Shown: positions 53,510 to 62,718 of the stretch, one piece after another | Numbering within the stretch: position 1 is the stretch's first letter | Layout: each line of letters starts with the position of its first letter | Assembly (NCBI GenBank): GCA_943846715.1 | Contig: OX044356.1 | Span: 248,001 to 312,000 of the forward strand | Origin: TMED14 sp002378565 | Lineage (GTDB): Bacteria > Bacteroidota > Bacteroidia > Flavobacteriales > Schleiferiaceae | Length of the DNA stretch: 64,000 bases | Reading direction: 5' to 3' | Program-made: the position numbers and the translations under genes | The notes under the pieces: generated by a model | Databases searched by the model: none | Told to the model about the DNA's origin: nothing | What the model saw: the letters and a program-made list of their open reading frames with translations, nothing else

Positions 53510-54283
53510 TCAGGATTTGAGCAAAATGCCACGTTCAGATTTTGCGATAAAATCCAGGATAGCCTGGCTGTCTGGGTCTTTGTTGTCTTTCAGGGCCTCC
53601 TTCGCCTGAGTGACATTGCGTCCAGATTGGTACAGCAATCGGTAGGTTGATTGAATGCGCTCAATGCGTTCATGGCTGAAACCTCTCCGCTTCAGACCAA
53701 TGGAGTTGACCCCGTCAAATGCAAGCGGGGTTCTGGCTACTGTGATGAATGGTGGGATGTCCTGTCTAACCATGGATCCGCCGCCAACCATGACATGCTT
53801 GCCAATATGGACAAACTGATGCACGGCTGAAAGGCCACCTAAGATGCTCCAATCACCAATGACTACATGCCCTGCAAGGGACACGGAGTTGACAAGAATG
53901 ACGTGCTCTCCAATGATGCAATCATGGGCAACATGTGCATAGGCCATGATTAAGCTATGGTCACCAATTTCCGTTTTGCCATAGGCTTTGGTTCCTCGAT
54001 TGAGGGTGGCGTATTCTCGAATGACTACATGATTGCCAATGAGTAGCTGGCTGTCCTCACCTTCAAATTTGAGATCCTGGGGAATGCCGCCAACCACTGC
54101 GCCATGGAATACCTGGCAACAGTCGCCCATGCGGGTGCCATTGAGAACAGTGGCATGGCTAGCTATCCATGAACCTTGACCAATGTGGACATCTTTTTCA
54201 ATGACAGCAAAGGCATCGATGGTAACATCGCTGGCTAATTGCGCATCAGGATGCACAGAAGCAAGGGGGGATATTTGGAGCAT
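53510..54283 (-). CDS. lpxA: UDP-N-acetylglucosamine acyltransferase
   Basis: The protein has 257 residues with a left-handed beta helix of hexapeptide repeats and a helical C-terminus. MAYAHVAHDCIIGEHVIL has the catalytic His, and GLSAVHQFVHIGKHVMVGGG is the LpxA signature. It performs the first step of lipid A synthesis in the cytoplasm, using 3-hydroxyacyl-ACP. Confidence 0.94.
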   Translation of the reverse strand: MLQISPLASVHPDAQLASDVTIDAFAVIEKDVHIGQGSWIASHATVLNGTRMGDCCQVFHGAVVGGIPQDLKFEGEDSQLLIGNHVVIREYATLNRGTKAYGKTEIGDHSLIMAYAHVAHDCIIGEHVILVNSVSLAGHVVIGDWSILGGLSAVHQFVHIGKHVMVGGGSMVRQDIPPFITVARTPLAFDGVNSIGLKRRGFSHERIERIQSTYRLLYQSGRNVTQAKEALKDNKDPDSQAILDFIAKSERGILLKS

Positions 54284-54287
54284 AGGC

Positions 54288-55670
54288 TTACTTATCCTTG
54301 GTGATCATGGCGGTGAATATGCCTTCGCAAGCTATTTTGTTGCCAACGTAGGCCTTGCCATGCATGACCACAATGCCTCGGCGAACGGGGCCTTCAAATA
54401 CCAAATGGAAGATAAGGGTGTCGCCAGGAGTCACCTTGTTCCTAAATTTCACCTTGTCCATTTTCAAAAAATAGGTGAGGTAGTTCTCTGGGTCAGGCAC
54501 GGTGGACAAGGCAAGAATGCCGCCAACTTGTGCCATGGCTTCAAGTTGCAGAACGCCAGGCATCACTGGGGATCCTGGGAAGTGACCTTGAAAAAATTGC
54601 TCATTTATTGTCACGGCCTTGATGCCGACAATCTCCAAAGCGCTTTGCTTGATGATTCTGTCAATCAACAAGAATGGCGGGCGATGGGGAATGATATTCT
54701 GAATGGCAGTGACATCCATCAGTGGTTCTTCCGTGATGTCGTAGATAGGTATGTTCTTGAAAGCTTTCACTGTATCCATGATCTTGAGTGCAAGTTTGGT
54801 GTTGATGTGGTGACCGGGTCTAAAAGTACGGATATCCGCGCTAACTGGTTGTCCGACAAGTGCTAGATCGCCTATCATGTCTAATAGTTTATGGGCAGAA
54901 GGCTCATTGTCCATGCGCAATGGGGTTAATGGGTGTGCGCCAAGGGCTTCTGAATGTTCGCAGGTGACATGGAACAAGTCATTGAGCTGGCTCCATGAGC
55001 TCGCATTGAGCGCCTTGTCAATGATGACGACACCGGCATCTTTGTTAGCACCTTGGAGTAATCCGCGCTCTGCCAATTTGATCAATTGGCTTGACATGGT
55101 GAATGTTCTGGCCTGACCGATGCTTGATATAAAGCTTGCGTCAGATGACCATTTCCATTGGGCATGCAAAGGGCCAACACAGGCTAGGTTGTCACTGAGA
55201 GTGCATTGCACCGAGGGTTGCCGGCTTGGGACGGCCTCTGCCCATGCGCCAGTTGTTTCATCTTCTACCCGGATAGCATGGGGCAGTTTCAGCATAGGCA
55301 TGTCGCCCATAGCTTGAAGGCCTGCATCCTCAATGGCTTCAATCCAGGGCTTTGCACTGCCATCCAAAATGGGCACTTCTGATGCATCCATGGCGACATG
55401 AGCATCCAAGATGCCAGATGTTATCAAGGCTGCGAGCAAATGCTCTGTCGTGTCAATGGTGAAGGTGCCGTTTGAGAGTCTTGTTCGACGATCTGTGGCA
55501 ACCACATCTTTGGCGCTGGGAGAAAAGTCCGGCTGCCCCTCAAGGTCTAAGCGCTGAAAAACATACCCAGAACCCACCTCTCCTGGGGATATTGTCAGCT
55601 TGCATGGCTGTCCGCTATGGATGCCATGACCGCTGAGTGTCAAAGGTTTTTGGAGTTGGTTTTGGGTCAC
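54288..55670 (-). CDS. lpxC/fabZ: Bifunctional LpxC deacetylase / FabZ dehydratase
   Basis: The protein has 460 residues. The N-terminal part is LpxC (TLSGHGIHSGQP, TIDTTEHLLAAL, AHKLLDMIGDLALVGQP giving the zinc His and Asp). The last 145 residues are FabZ (IIPHRPPFLLIDRI, QGHFPGSPVMPGVLQLEAMAQ). The fusion is usual in Bacteroidota and joins the committed step of lipid A synthesis to fatty-acid dehydration. It overlaps lpxD by 4 bases. Confidence 0.95.
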   Translation of the reverse strand: MTQNQLQKPLTLSGHGIHSGQPCKLTISPGEVGSGYVFQRLDLEGQPDFSPSAKDVVATDRRTRLSNGTFTIDTTEHLLAALITSGILDAHVAMDASEVPILDGSAKPWIEAIEDAGLQAMGDMPMLKLPHAIRVEDETTGAWAEAVPSRQPSVQCTLSDNLACVGPLHAQWKWSSDASFISSIGQARTFTMSSQLIKLAERGLLQGANKDAGVVIIDKALNASSWSQLNDLFHVTCEHSEALGAHPLTPLRMDNEPSAHKLLDMIGDLALVGQPVSADIRTFRPGHHINTKLALKIMDTVKAFKNIPIYDITEEPLMDVTAIQNIIPHRPPFLLIDRIIKQSALEIVGIKAVTINEQFFQGHFPGSPVMPGVLQLEAMAQVGGILALSTVPDPENYLTYFLKMDKVKFRNKVTPGDTLIFHLVFEGPVRRGIVVMHGKAYVGNKIACEGIFTAMITKDK

Positions 55671-56611
55671 TTTGCTTGCCGAGTTTTTGAGGCTGCGAAG
55701 TTCCGTCTAAATTCTTCAACAGGCAATGCGGGATAGCCCATGACAGATTGCCCGTCACCAATCGATTTGGTCACGCCAGAACCCCCGCCAATACTGACAT
55801 TATTGCCAATATTGATGTGGCCTACAATCCCTGACTGGCCACCAATTCTAACCCCGTCACCAATTCTGGCTGAGCCAGCGATGGCTACTTGTGCTGCAAT
55901 GATGCATTGCTCTCCAAGGATGACGTTGTGACCAATCTGGCAGAGGTTGTCAATTTTTGTCCCTTCCCCAATCACAGTTTGTCCAACGACGGCTCGGTCA
56001 ATGCATGTGTTTGCGCCGATTTCTACATGGCGACCAATGTGCACCCCGCCAATGTGAGGGATCTTGTGCCAGAGCTGTTTGGCGCTTGGATCTGGCGCAA
56101 AACCAAAGCCGTCTGCACCGATGCTTGCATTGGCATGAAGGATGCTGTTTGAGCCAATATGGCAATGAGGGTAAACAACGACGCCTGGATGAATCACTAC
56201 ATGGTCTTCAATGGTTACGCCTTGGCCAATGCTTGCATTGGGCGCGATGATTGCGCTTGGATGGACATGGGCTTCTGGATGGATCCCAGACAGCCATGGA
56301 CTGAAATCCTTTGCAACCAGCTCAAGGCATTGAGCCCACGCCACATAGGCGTTTGGCACATGCAAGACCAGCCCAGGAAAGCCCTTGCCTTTGCCGTGAT
56401 CAGTGATCAAGACAGAAGCCTTGGAGTTCTTCACCAGCCGTTGGTACTTTTCCTGCGCCAAAAACGTCACTGAGCCAGGTCGTCCATGACCGATCCCACA
56501 GGCTGCATTGATGATGAGCCCCTCCTGATTTTCAGGGCATGGAATACCCAGGCAATTGGTCAGTTGAGTCAAACTGATTTCGGAAAATGTACTGATATTC
56601 AGTCCTTCCAT
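55667..56611 (-). CDS. lpxD: UDP-3-O-acylglucosamine N-acyltransferase
   Basis: The protein has 314 residues: an N-terminal uridine-binding domain, then hexapeptide repeats (EDHVVIHPGVVVYPHCHIGS, ASIGADGFGFAPD, KIDNLCQIGHNVILG with the catalytic His). It adds the N-linked acyl chain in lipid A synthesis. The ATG at 56611 is chosen; a TTG at 56632 would add seven residues. It overlaps the HD gene by 13 bases. Confidence 0.93.
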   Translation of the reverse strand: MEGLNISTFSEISLTQLTNCLGIPCPENQEGLIINAACGIGHGRPGSVTFLAQEKYQRLVKNSKASVLITDHGKGKGFPGLVLHVPNAYVAWAQCLELVAKDFSPWLSGIHPEAHVHPSAIIAPNASIGQGVTIEDHVVIHPGVVVYPHCHIGSNSILHANASIGADGFGFAPDPSAKQLWHKIPHIGGVHIGRHVEIGANTCIDRAVVGQTVIGEGTKIDNLCQIGHNVILGEQCIIAAQVAIAGSARIGDGVRIGGQSGIVGHINIGNNVSIGGGSGVTKSIGDGQSVMGYPALPVEEFRRNFAASKTRQAK

Positions 56612-57846
56612 GGAATATTTTTTGGCCAACAAATGAAGGGTCGGATGATTGTATGGGTATAAACGCTGATCGGAAGGATTTCTGATGCCTTGGTTAAAGG
56701 AATCACCTCACCATCGCGTTTAAGAATCTTTATCTCCTGTGAGTCAGACCTATAGGTGGCATTGCTGGCGACACCCTCCAGCATGAATTGCGCTGTGAGA
56801 TCCATGGGAATGCCATGAGCCTTGTGGATACTTGTTGCCAAATAGCTCCGTTGCTGTTCACTGACATCCTGCTCAAGGAAGCGTAATTGGAACAGCTGAC
56901 GGTTGATGAGTCGGGTGCAGAGTTGGCTCAATACTGGGTCGTCGAAATGCATCCATTGCTTCATGGCCCCCGTGATGTCTGCGTCATCTAACAGGGTGAA
57001 GGCCTCCAGAACCTCAGGGTTGTCCATGAAGTCTTGCTTGTTGGGTCGGTGGGCCAGAAAGAAGGCCAAGGATTTGCCAGCAAAGAGTTCCGTGCCACTT
57101 TGAGCCAGTTCATTGGCCCGTTTGAGCACTTGGGCTAGCATGTACTCCGCAGAGAGGACAGTCTTGTGCATGTAGACTTGCCAGTACATTAGGCTGCGGC
57201 TGACAAGGAATTTCTCAATGGATGTGATGCCCTTTTGCTCCATCACCAATTCATTGTTTGCCACATTGAGCATGGCAAGTAACCGCTCTGAGTTGATAAC
57301 CCCTTCCACAACACCCGTGTAGAAGGCGTCCCGTTTGAGGTAGTCCAGCCGGTCCATGTCTAGCTGCGAGGAGATCAGCTGATGGAGAAAACGTTTGGGG
57401 TGCTTGTCTCGAAAGATGTCAATGGCCATGTCAAGCTTGCCACCAAAGTCCTTGTTGAGTTTAGCCATCAGCATGGTTGATATGCTTTCATGGGACACAT
57501 TGTCAACCAAACTGTTCTCTAGGGCATGGGAAAAGGGCCCATGGCCGATGTCATGCAACAGGATGGCCACAAAAACGGCTTCTGCTTCTGTACCAGAAAT
57601 GGCATGACCCTTGCTTTGTAACACATGGATAGCACGTTGCATCAGATGCATCGAACCCAAGGCGTGATGGAATCTGGTGTGATTAGCACCAGCGTAAACC
57701 AAGCTGCTCAGCCCTAATTGGCTGATGCGACGAAGGCGCTGAAAAGTTGGATGTTCAATAAGATCAAAGACCAATGCAGATGGTATGGCAATGAAACCAT
57801 AGATTGGGTCGTTGAATAGTTTGAACTTGTTGGTCTGGGTAATCAT
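56599..57846 (-). CDS. HD-domain phosphohydrolase
   Basis: The protein has 415 residues. FKLFNDPIYGFIAIP at the start, then the metal ligands in HTRFHHALGSMHLM, LLHDIGHGPFSHALE and LDMDRLDYLKRDAFYTGV, show an HD hydrolase of the dNTPase-like group common in Bacteroidota next to lpxD. The substrate is unknown, and a dNTP or nucleotide-derived signal is possible. The start at 57846 is chosen because FKLFND is the conserved beginning. It is divergent from porX. Confidence 0.87.
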   Translation of the reverse strand: MITQTNKFKLFNDPIYGFIAIPSALVFDLIEHPTFQRLRRISQLGLSSLVYAGANHTRFHHALGSMHLMQRAIHVLQSKGHAISGTEAEAVFVAILLHDIGHGPFSHALENSLVDNVSHESISTMLMAKLNKDFGGKLDMAIDIFRDKHPKRFLHQLISSQLDMDRLDYLKRDAFYTGVVEGVINSERLLAMLNVANNELVMEQKGITSIEKFLVSRSLMYWQVYMHKTVLSAEYMLAQVLKRANELAQSGTELFAGKSLAFFLAHRPNKQDFMDNPEVLEAFTLLDDADITGAMKQWMHFDDPVLSQLCTRLINRQLFQLRFLEQDVSEQQRSYLATSIHKAHGIPMDLTAQFMLEGVASNATYRSDSQEIKILKRDGEVIPLTKASEILPISVYTHTIIRPFICWPKNIPWKD

Positions 57847-57863
57847 GGCCAATAATTGAATGA

Positions 57864-57871
57864 CAAAGGTA
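57864..57871 (-). promoter_or_regulatory. -7 promoter box TACCTTTG of the HD gene
   Basis: An exact consensus match on the minus strand, 17 bases before the ATG at 57846, in the 37-base space between the HD gene and porX. Confidence 0.4.
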
Positions 57872-57883
57872 AGCAAAGCCAAT

Positions 57884-59440
57884 ATGGAGCAAGGAAAGAT
57901 TCTTTGGGTAGATGATGAAATAGCAAGCTTTAAGCCACATGTGATGGTCTTGGAGGGAAAGGGTTACCATGTAACCACGGCTTCGAGCGGCGCAGAGGCC
58001 ATTGAACTCATGGATGGCCAACCCTTTGATTGCGTCTTGCTCGATGAGCACATGCCTGGTCAAACAGGCTTGGATTGCTTGCCAATCATGCACCGCAAGG
58101 CACCCAATGTCCCCATTATCATGATCACCAAAAGTGAGGAAGATGGTGTGATGGAGGACGCCATTGGAGAGGCCATTGCAGATTACCTGCTTAAGCCCGT
58201 CCAGCCAAGGCAAGTCCTGGCGTCATTGACGCGTGTATTAGGTAGGAAGCGCTTGATTGAGGGGCGCAGTGTGGAAACCTACCGCGCATCCTTCGCAGCA
58301 TTGACGGAGAAAATTGACACAGCTGACTCATGGGATGAATGGCAGGCCATTTACCAAGAATGGATCGATTGGGAACGCCGACTTGAGGGCAGTGATGCGG
58401 AGTCCATGCGACCCATGCTTACCTACCAAAAGGAGGAAGCCAACCGATTATTCATTCGATTCTATGCAAAGAATTACCCTCAGTGGATCACCAGTAAGGA
58501 TGCCCCTTGTGACTTCAGCCACCAGATTTTAGATCGCTATGTGTCACCCTTGCTTCACGAAGGACGGAAGGTGGTGCTGCTGGTCATTGACAATTTGCGC
58601 TTGGACCATTGGCATGACATCCAACCATTTTTTACCGATTCTTTCCGGGTGAAAGAGCAAATGGTGGTGTCTAGCATGCTGCCAACTGCCACTCAGTATG
58701 CACGCAATGCCATGTTTGCAGGCATGTTGCCGGCTGACATTGCTAAGCGATACCCAGACAAATGGGTGAAGGATGTATTAGATACAAAGCCTGGCCGCAA
58801 TGCGCATGAGGCCCTGTTTTTTCAAGATTGGGCAAGTCGTAAAGGACTGAGCAAACCAGCCTATGGCAAGTTGAGTAATGCACAAGCAGAAAAGCAATGG
58901 GTGGACCAGTGGCATCAGGTCAAGGGTAAATCCTTGGTTGGTTTGGTGGTCAATTTTGTGGATCGCATCTCCCATGCAAAGACAGACCAGAGCATTGTCA
59001 AAGATTTGGCCACCGATGACCGGGGATTCAAAGCCTTGACCTATGGTTGGTGGAAAAACTCACCACTGCGGCACTGGGTCAATGCACTGGCTGATGAGGG
59101 TTATGAACTCATTGTCACCACCGATCATGGCACGTTGTCTGTTGAGAAGGCCATCCAAGTGAAGGGCCCTAAGGAAATCAGTGCAAACATGCGTTACAAG
59201 GTGGGACGTGGTTTGCAATTCAAGGACAAGGAGGTTCCCTTGGCAGTGAAACCGGAAAGCATAGGCCTTCCCAGTGTCGCTTTAGGCGATCAAATCATTT
59301 TTGCTGGAGGTACAGATTTCTTTGTTTACCCCAATCAATTCCATCGCTATGCAGGTCAATTTGCTGGTTCCTATCAACATGGTGGCATGTCCATGGAGGA
59401 ATTGATGATACCCTTGGCGCATTTGGTCCCTAAGGGTTAA
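57884..59440 (+). CDS. porX: PorX-type response regulator with PglZ domain
   Basis: The protein has 518 residues. The receiver domain (about 1 to 125) has ILWVDDE, the phospho-acceptor Asp in FDCVLLDEHMPG and the Lys in LLKPVQP. A helical linker and a PglZ/alkaline-phosphatase-like domain follow (LVIDNLRLDHW, LPTATQYARN, VTTDHGTLSVEKA), with metal-binding residues kept. In Porphyromonas and Flavobacterium, PorX with PorY controls the type IX secretion system, and the phosphatase domain acts on nucleotide signals. The amylase at 8354 is a likely cargo. The start at 57884 precedes the receiver directly. Confidence 0.93.
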   Translation: MEQGKILWVDDEIASFKPHVMVLEGKGYHVTTASSGAEAIELMDGQPFDCVLLDEHMPGQTGLDCLPIMHRKAPNVPIIMITKSEEDGVMEDAIGEAIADYLLKPVQPRQVLASLTRVLGRKRLIEGRSVETYRASFAALTEKIDTADSWDEWQAIYQEWIDWERRLEGSDAESMRPMLTYQKEEANRLFIRFYAKNYPQWITSKDAPCDFSHQILDRYVSPLLHEGRKVVLLVIDNLRLDHWHDIQPFFTDSFRVKEQMVVSSMLPTATQYARNAMFAGMLPADIAKRYPDKWVKDVLDTKPGRNAHEALFFQDWASRKGLSKPAYGKLSNAQAEKQWVDQWHQVKGKSLVGLVVNFVDRISHAKTDQSIVKDLATDDRGFKALTYGWWKNSPLRHWVNALADEGYELIVTTDHGTLSVEKAIQVKGPKEISANMRYKVGRGLQFKDKEVPLAVKPESIGLPSVALGDQIIFAGGTDFFVYPNQFHRYAGQFAGSYQHGGMSMEELMIPLAHLVPKG

Positions 59441-59481
59441 CTCAAATCGGTAAACCACAACTTCTGGACTAATTTCGTTCC

Positions 59482-59910
59482 ATGAGCCAAGTCCTTGATG
59501 TCAGTTTGATTGATGACCCCCACGAATGGGTAGGGTGGGCATTGCGTCTGTCTGATTCATTGCATGGTCTGGTTGCCATCGAAGGTGAAATGGGAGCGGG
59601 AAAGACAACGGCTATCACCCATTGGTTGAAAGCTATGGGTTCCTTGGACCGGGGTTCCAGCCCAACTTATGCCTTGTGTCATGATTATGTGGTGCCAAGC
59701 ATTGGCATTGTTCACCACTTTGACTTTTATCGGTTGGACAACGAATCTGAAGCTGAAAATCTGGGTTTGTCTGATTATTTTGCATCAGGACAGCCCTGTT
59801 GGATGGAATGGTCGGAGAAAATCCCGACCTTGATGCCTGAAAACGTGGTCACTGTGTCCATTGTCGTCCTAGAGGATGGCGCGAGACAGGTGACCCTTAG
59901 CCAATCATGA
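59482..59910 (+). CDS. tsaE: tRNA threonylcarbamoyladenosine biosynthesis protein TsaE
   Basis: The protein has 142 residues. The P-loop AIEGEMGAGKTTAITHWL, SSPTYALCHDY, HHFDFYRLDN and WMEWSEKI are characteristic. It is the ATPase of the t6A modification complex. TAATTTCG stands 4 bases before the ATG. It overlaps the next gene by 4 bases. Confidence 0.93.
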   Translation: MSQVLDVSLIDDPHEWVGWALRLSDSLHGLVAIEGEMGAGKTTAITHWLKAMGSLDRGSSPTYALCHDYVVPSIGIVHHFDFYRLDNESEAENLGLSDYFASGQPCWMEWSEKIPTLMPENVVTVSIVVLEDGARQVTLSQS

Positions 59911-61094
59911 GCATGCAAGTAGACCCCACATACGCAACCCAAGAAGAGCGATTGTTGACCAAACAGTCTTACCATTCCATGAAAATTGGCGTTCCCTTGG
60001 AGACGTCATTGGCTGAAAATCGAGTAGCCATCACCCCGGAAGGTGTTCACATGCTTGTGTCACAGGGTCATGAATTGATTGTGGAACGGGGAGCAGGCAT
60101 GGCAGCGAGGTACAGCGATCATGCCTATTCAGAGGCTGGCGCACAGATTGCAGATGACCGGCAAACGGTCTTTCAATGCCCTATGTTGCTCAAGGTTGAG
60201 CCCCCATCAAAAGATGAGTTGAGCCTAATGCCAGGTAAGCAAATTCTTTTCTCTGTGCTGCAGCCAAACATGCTCACCAAGGCCTACTTACAAGCCATGG
60301 TAGACAAGCAGATGACAGCTATTTCCTATGGCGGCATCAAGGATGAACAGGGCAGAGCCCCATTCATCCGGAGCATGGCTGAAATTGCAGGCAATCAGGC
60401 CATCACTGTGGCCATGGAGTACCTCTCAACCTGGTCTGATGGCAAGGGCTATGTCATGGGAGGTATCACAGGCGTGCCACCAACAGACGTGGTCATCATT
60501 GGTGCGGGTACAGTGGGAACCGTTGCCGCTAAATTGGCAACAGCCATGGGGGCATCGGTCAAGGTGTTTGATGCATCGTTGTCACGAATTAAGGCCTTGA
60601 CCGATCAAGTCGGGCATGGAATTTACACCTGCACTTTGCAGCCACAAATCCTCGCAAAAGCCCTTGAGCGCTGTGATGTAGCCATTGCATCCCTGCGACC
60701 TATTCAGGGAAGAACCCCGGTTGTTGTGTCTGAGGACATGGTCATGAAAATGAAACCCCGATCCCTCATCGTGGACATCAGTATCGATCACGGTGGGTGC
60801 TTTGAAACCTCAGAAGTGACCACCTGGGATGCGCCCGTGTATACCCGCCACCAAGTGGTGCACTTTTGTGTGCCAAACATCACCTCTCGGGTAGCCCGGA
60901 CCGCTTCCTTTGCCTTGAACAACTTGACTTCACCGCTCTGCCATGAGATTGCTAACATGGGGGGCTTGGGTCAAGCACTTCGGCTCAGTGACAACCTTCG
61001 ACCTTCAGTCTATGCCTTTCATGGAACCCTTACAGACCAGGACATGGCAGACCGATTTAACCTCCCTTCAACACCCTTGAGTCTCCTGGTATGA
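59907..61094 (+). CDS. ald: Alanine dehydrogenase
   Basis: The protein has 395 residues. KIGVPLETSLAENRVAITPE begins the core (about residue 25), with LLKVEPPSKDEL, the Rossmann motif VVIIGAGTVGTVAAKLA, DISIDHGGCFETS and CVPNITSRVARTAS. It interconverts alanine and pyruvate with NAD. The N-terminus is about 24 residues longer than classical Ald, as is common in this phylum. It overlaps tsaE and the following gene by 4 bases each. Confidence 0.9.
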   Translation: MSMQVDPTYATQEERLLTKQSYHSMKIGVPLETSLAENRVAITPEGVHMLVSQGHELIVERGAGMAARYSDHAYSEAGAQIADDRQTVFQCPMLLKVEPPSKDELSLMPGKQILFSVLQPNMLTKAYLQAMVDKQMTAISYGGIKDEQGRAPFIRSMAEIAGNQAITVAMEYLSTWSDGKGYVMGGITGVPPTDVVIIGAGTVGTVAAKLATAMGASVKVFDASLSRIKALTDQVGHGIYTCTLQPQILAKALERCDVAIASLRPIQGRTPVVVSEDMVMKMKPRSLIVDISIDHGGCFETSEVTTWDAPVYTRHQVVHFCVPNITSRVARTASFALNNLTSPLCHEIANMGGLGQALRLSDNLRPSVYAFHGTLTDQDMADRFNLPSTPLSLLV

Positions 61095-61480
61095 CAACAT
61101 TTTTTGAACGATTCACCCGCTACGCTGTTGGCTTGGTGCTTGGAATCGCTATCTCGTACTTTTTCTTTGGAGATAGAGATATTCAGTGCACCTATTTCCC
61201 CAATCAACGGGTATTGGCTGACCTGCATCGCAAATCTTGGCATGCAGAAGGTGAAGCCTTGTCAACTTGGCAAGTAAACTACCAGGGTGATAGCAATCTG
61301 TTGGGCGCTTTTTTGTTGCGTGGCGATGTGGATTTTTCTAAATCGCTCACCAGTACAAGGCATGACGTGGCTTACCCCAGGTACCGCATTGAGCTCACAT
61401 GGCAGGATGAACCCATGGATGCCTTGTTTGAGGTCAGGGGTGACTCTGTGGTCATGTTAGAGCTAGGACTTGTCGATTGA
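61091..61480 (+). CDS. Small membrane-anchored protein, DUF4258-like
   Basis: The protein has 129 residues: an N-terminal membrane anchor (YAVGLVLGIAISYFFFG) followed by CTYFPNQRVLADL and a small beta domain facing the periplasm. It resembles the DUF4258-type proteins that follow ald in other Bacteroidota; the function is unknown. The start overlaps the ald stop as ATGA, and its end overlaps the convergent proline dehydrogenase gene by 18 bases. Confidence 0.72.
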   Translation: MTTFFERFTRYAVGLVLGIAISYFFFGDRDIQCTYFPNQRVLADLHRKSWHAEGEALSTWQVNYQGDSNLLGAFLLRGDVDFSKSLTSTRHDVAYPRYRIELTWQDEPMDALFEVRGDSVVMLELGLVD

Positions 61481-62656
61481 TCGACGCCGTAATTCTTGTT
61501 GAATCAACTGCAGCTCACGGCCTGTTTGGCCCTTGATGCTGGTGTTTTCTTCTGCCCGTCGAAAAAGGTAGGGCATCACTTTTTTCACGGGACCAAAAGG
61601 CAGGTACTTGACCACTGGGTGATGGGCCGCGGCCAAATTGAAGCTGAGGTGGTCACTCATGCCATAGAGCTGAGCAAACCAAACAGGTGCCTGGCCAGGT
61701 TTCCACCCACGATCTTCCAAGCTTTGCACGCCCATTGCGTTGCTTGATTCATTGTGTGAGGCAATCACCAAGGCGGCCTTTCCCGGTTCCATTGCGGTGC
61801 CAATTGCATCAAGCATGACTTGTGTGCAGTCATTGAACTCTTTGTCAGATCCAGCTTTGTCTGGCTGAATAGGGGAAGGGTATCCCATGGATTTGGCTCG
61901 TTTCCGTTCCTTTTCCATGTAGGCACCCCGCACCAACTTCACCCCGTAATGGATACCGTCCTGGGTTGCTTGCTCAAGGGCTTGTTTGAGGTACTCCACG
62001 CGGCCCATTCGGTAGCATTGTATGGTGTTCATAATGATGACCTTGTTTTGGTTGTGAGCCTTCATAGCTTCATGCACCAATTGATCAATGGCATCCTGAA
62101 TCCAGGACTCTTCTGCATCGACCATCAAGGGGACATCCAGATCTTCAGCCAGTTGTGTGATGCGATTCACGCGTTCCTTGACTGCTTGCCATTGCTGGGT
62201 TTCCTTTGCATTGAGGGCCTCTTGTGAGCTGATCTTGCACAGCAAATCAGCGCTGGCTAAGCCTGTCATTTTAAACACAGACAAGGGCACACCTTCTTCC
62301 ACGGCAGCCAATTGAATGGTCTCCATGATGGTGTTTGCTGATGCTTCAAAAGCCGTTTCGCTTTCTTGACCCTCCACGGAATAATCTAGAATGGCGCCGA
62401 TACCTTGTTGCCACAAGACCCTTGCCGCGGGGATGGAGCTGGTCACAGATTCCCCGCCACAGAACTGTTTGAAAACAGTGGATTTGATCAGCCCATTAAC
62501 GGGTAGGTGAAGCCAGAAAGCGAAGCGGGTGAGTTGTTGGCTCAATGCCACCAATTTTGGGCTGGCCATTAATCGGAACAAAAGGGCGCTTTGCCGGAGG
62601 TCATTGCTTCGTTTGGAGGCGAAGGCTATCTGGGTGTTTTGAAAATCCAAGGCCAT
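61463..62656 (-). CDS. putA: Proline dehydrogenase
   Basis: The protein has 397 residues, a stand-alone PRODH barrel. ALDFQNTQIAFASKR at the start, VKLVRGAYMEKERKRA (substrate and flavin contacts), IASHNESSN and AQLYGMSDHLSF are conserved. It oxidises proline to pyrroline-5-carboxylate with FAD. The start is the ATG at 62656; the frame extends to a TTG at 62677 that lies inside the TATATTTG promoter box (62675-62682). Confidence 0.92.
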   Translation of the reverse strand: MALDFQNTQIAFASKRSNDLRQSALLFRLMASPKLVALSQQLTRFAFWLHLPVNGLIKSTVFKQFCGGESVTSSIPAARVLWQQGIGAILDYSVEGQESETAFEASANTIMETIQLAAVEEGVPLSVFKMTGLASADLLCKISSQEALNAKETQQWQAVKERVNRITQLAEDLDVPLMVDAEESWIQDAIDQLVHEAMKAHNQNKVIIMNTIQCYRMGRVEYLKQALEQATQDGIHYGVKLVRGAYMEKERKRAKSMGYPSPIQPDKAGSDKEFNDCTQVMLDAIGTAMEPGKAALVIASHNESSNAMGVQSLEDRGWKPGQAPVWFAQLYGMSDHLSFNLAAAHHPVVKYLPFGPVKKVMPYLFRRAEENTSIKGQTGRELQLIQQELRRRSIDKS

Positions 62657-62674
62657 GCTGAAAAATACTTGGTT

Positions 62675-62682
62675 CAAATATA
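62675..62682 (-). promoter_or_regulatory. -7 promoter box TATATTTG of the proline dehydrogenase gene
   Basis: An exact consensus match on the minus strand, 18 bases before the ATG at 62656. On the other strand CAACTTTG (62707-62714, one mismatch) is 4 bases before the aroB ATG. Confidence 0.45.
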
Positions 62683-62718
62683 CTGCGCTGCCCTTCCAAA
62701 AAGTGGCAACTTTGTGCC

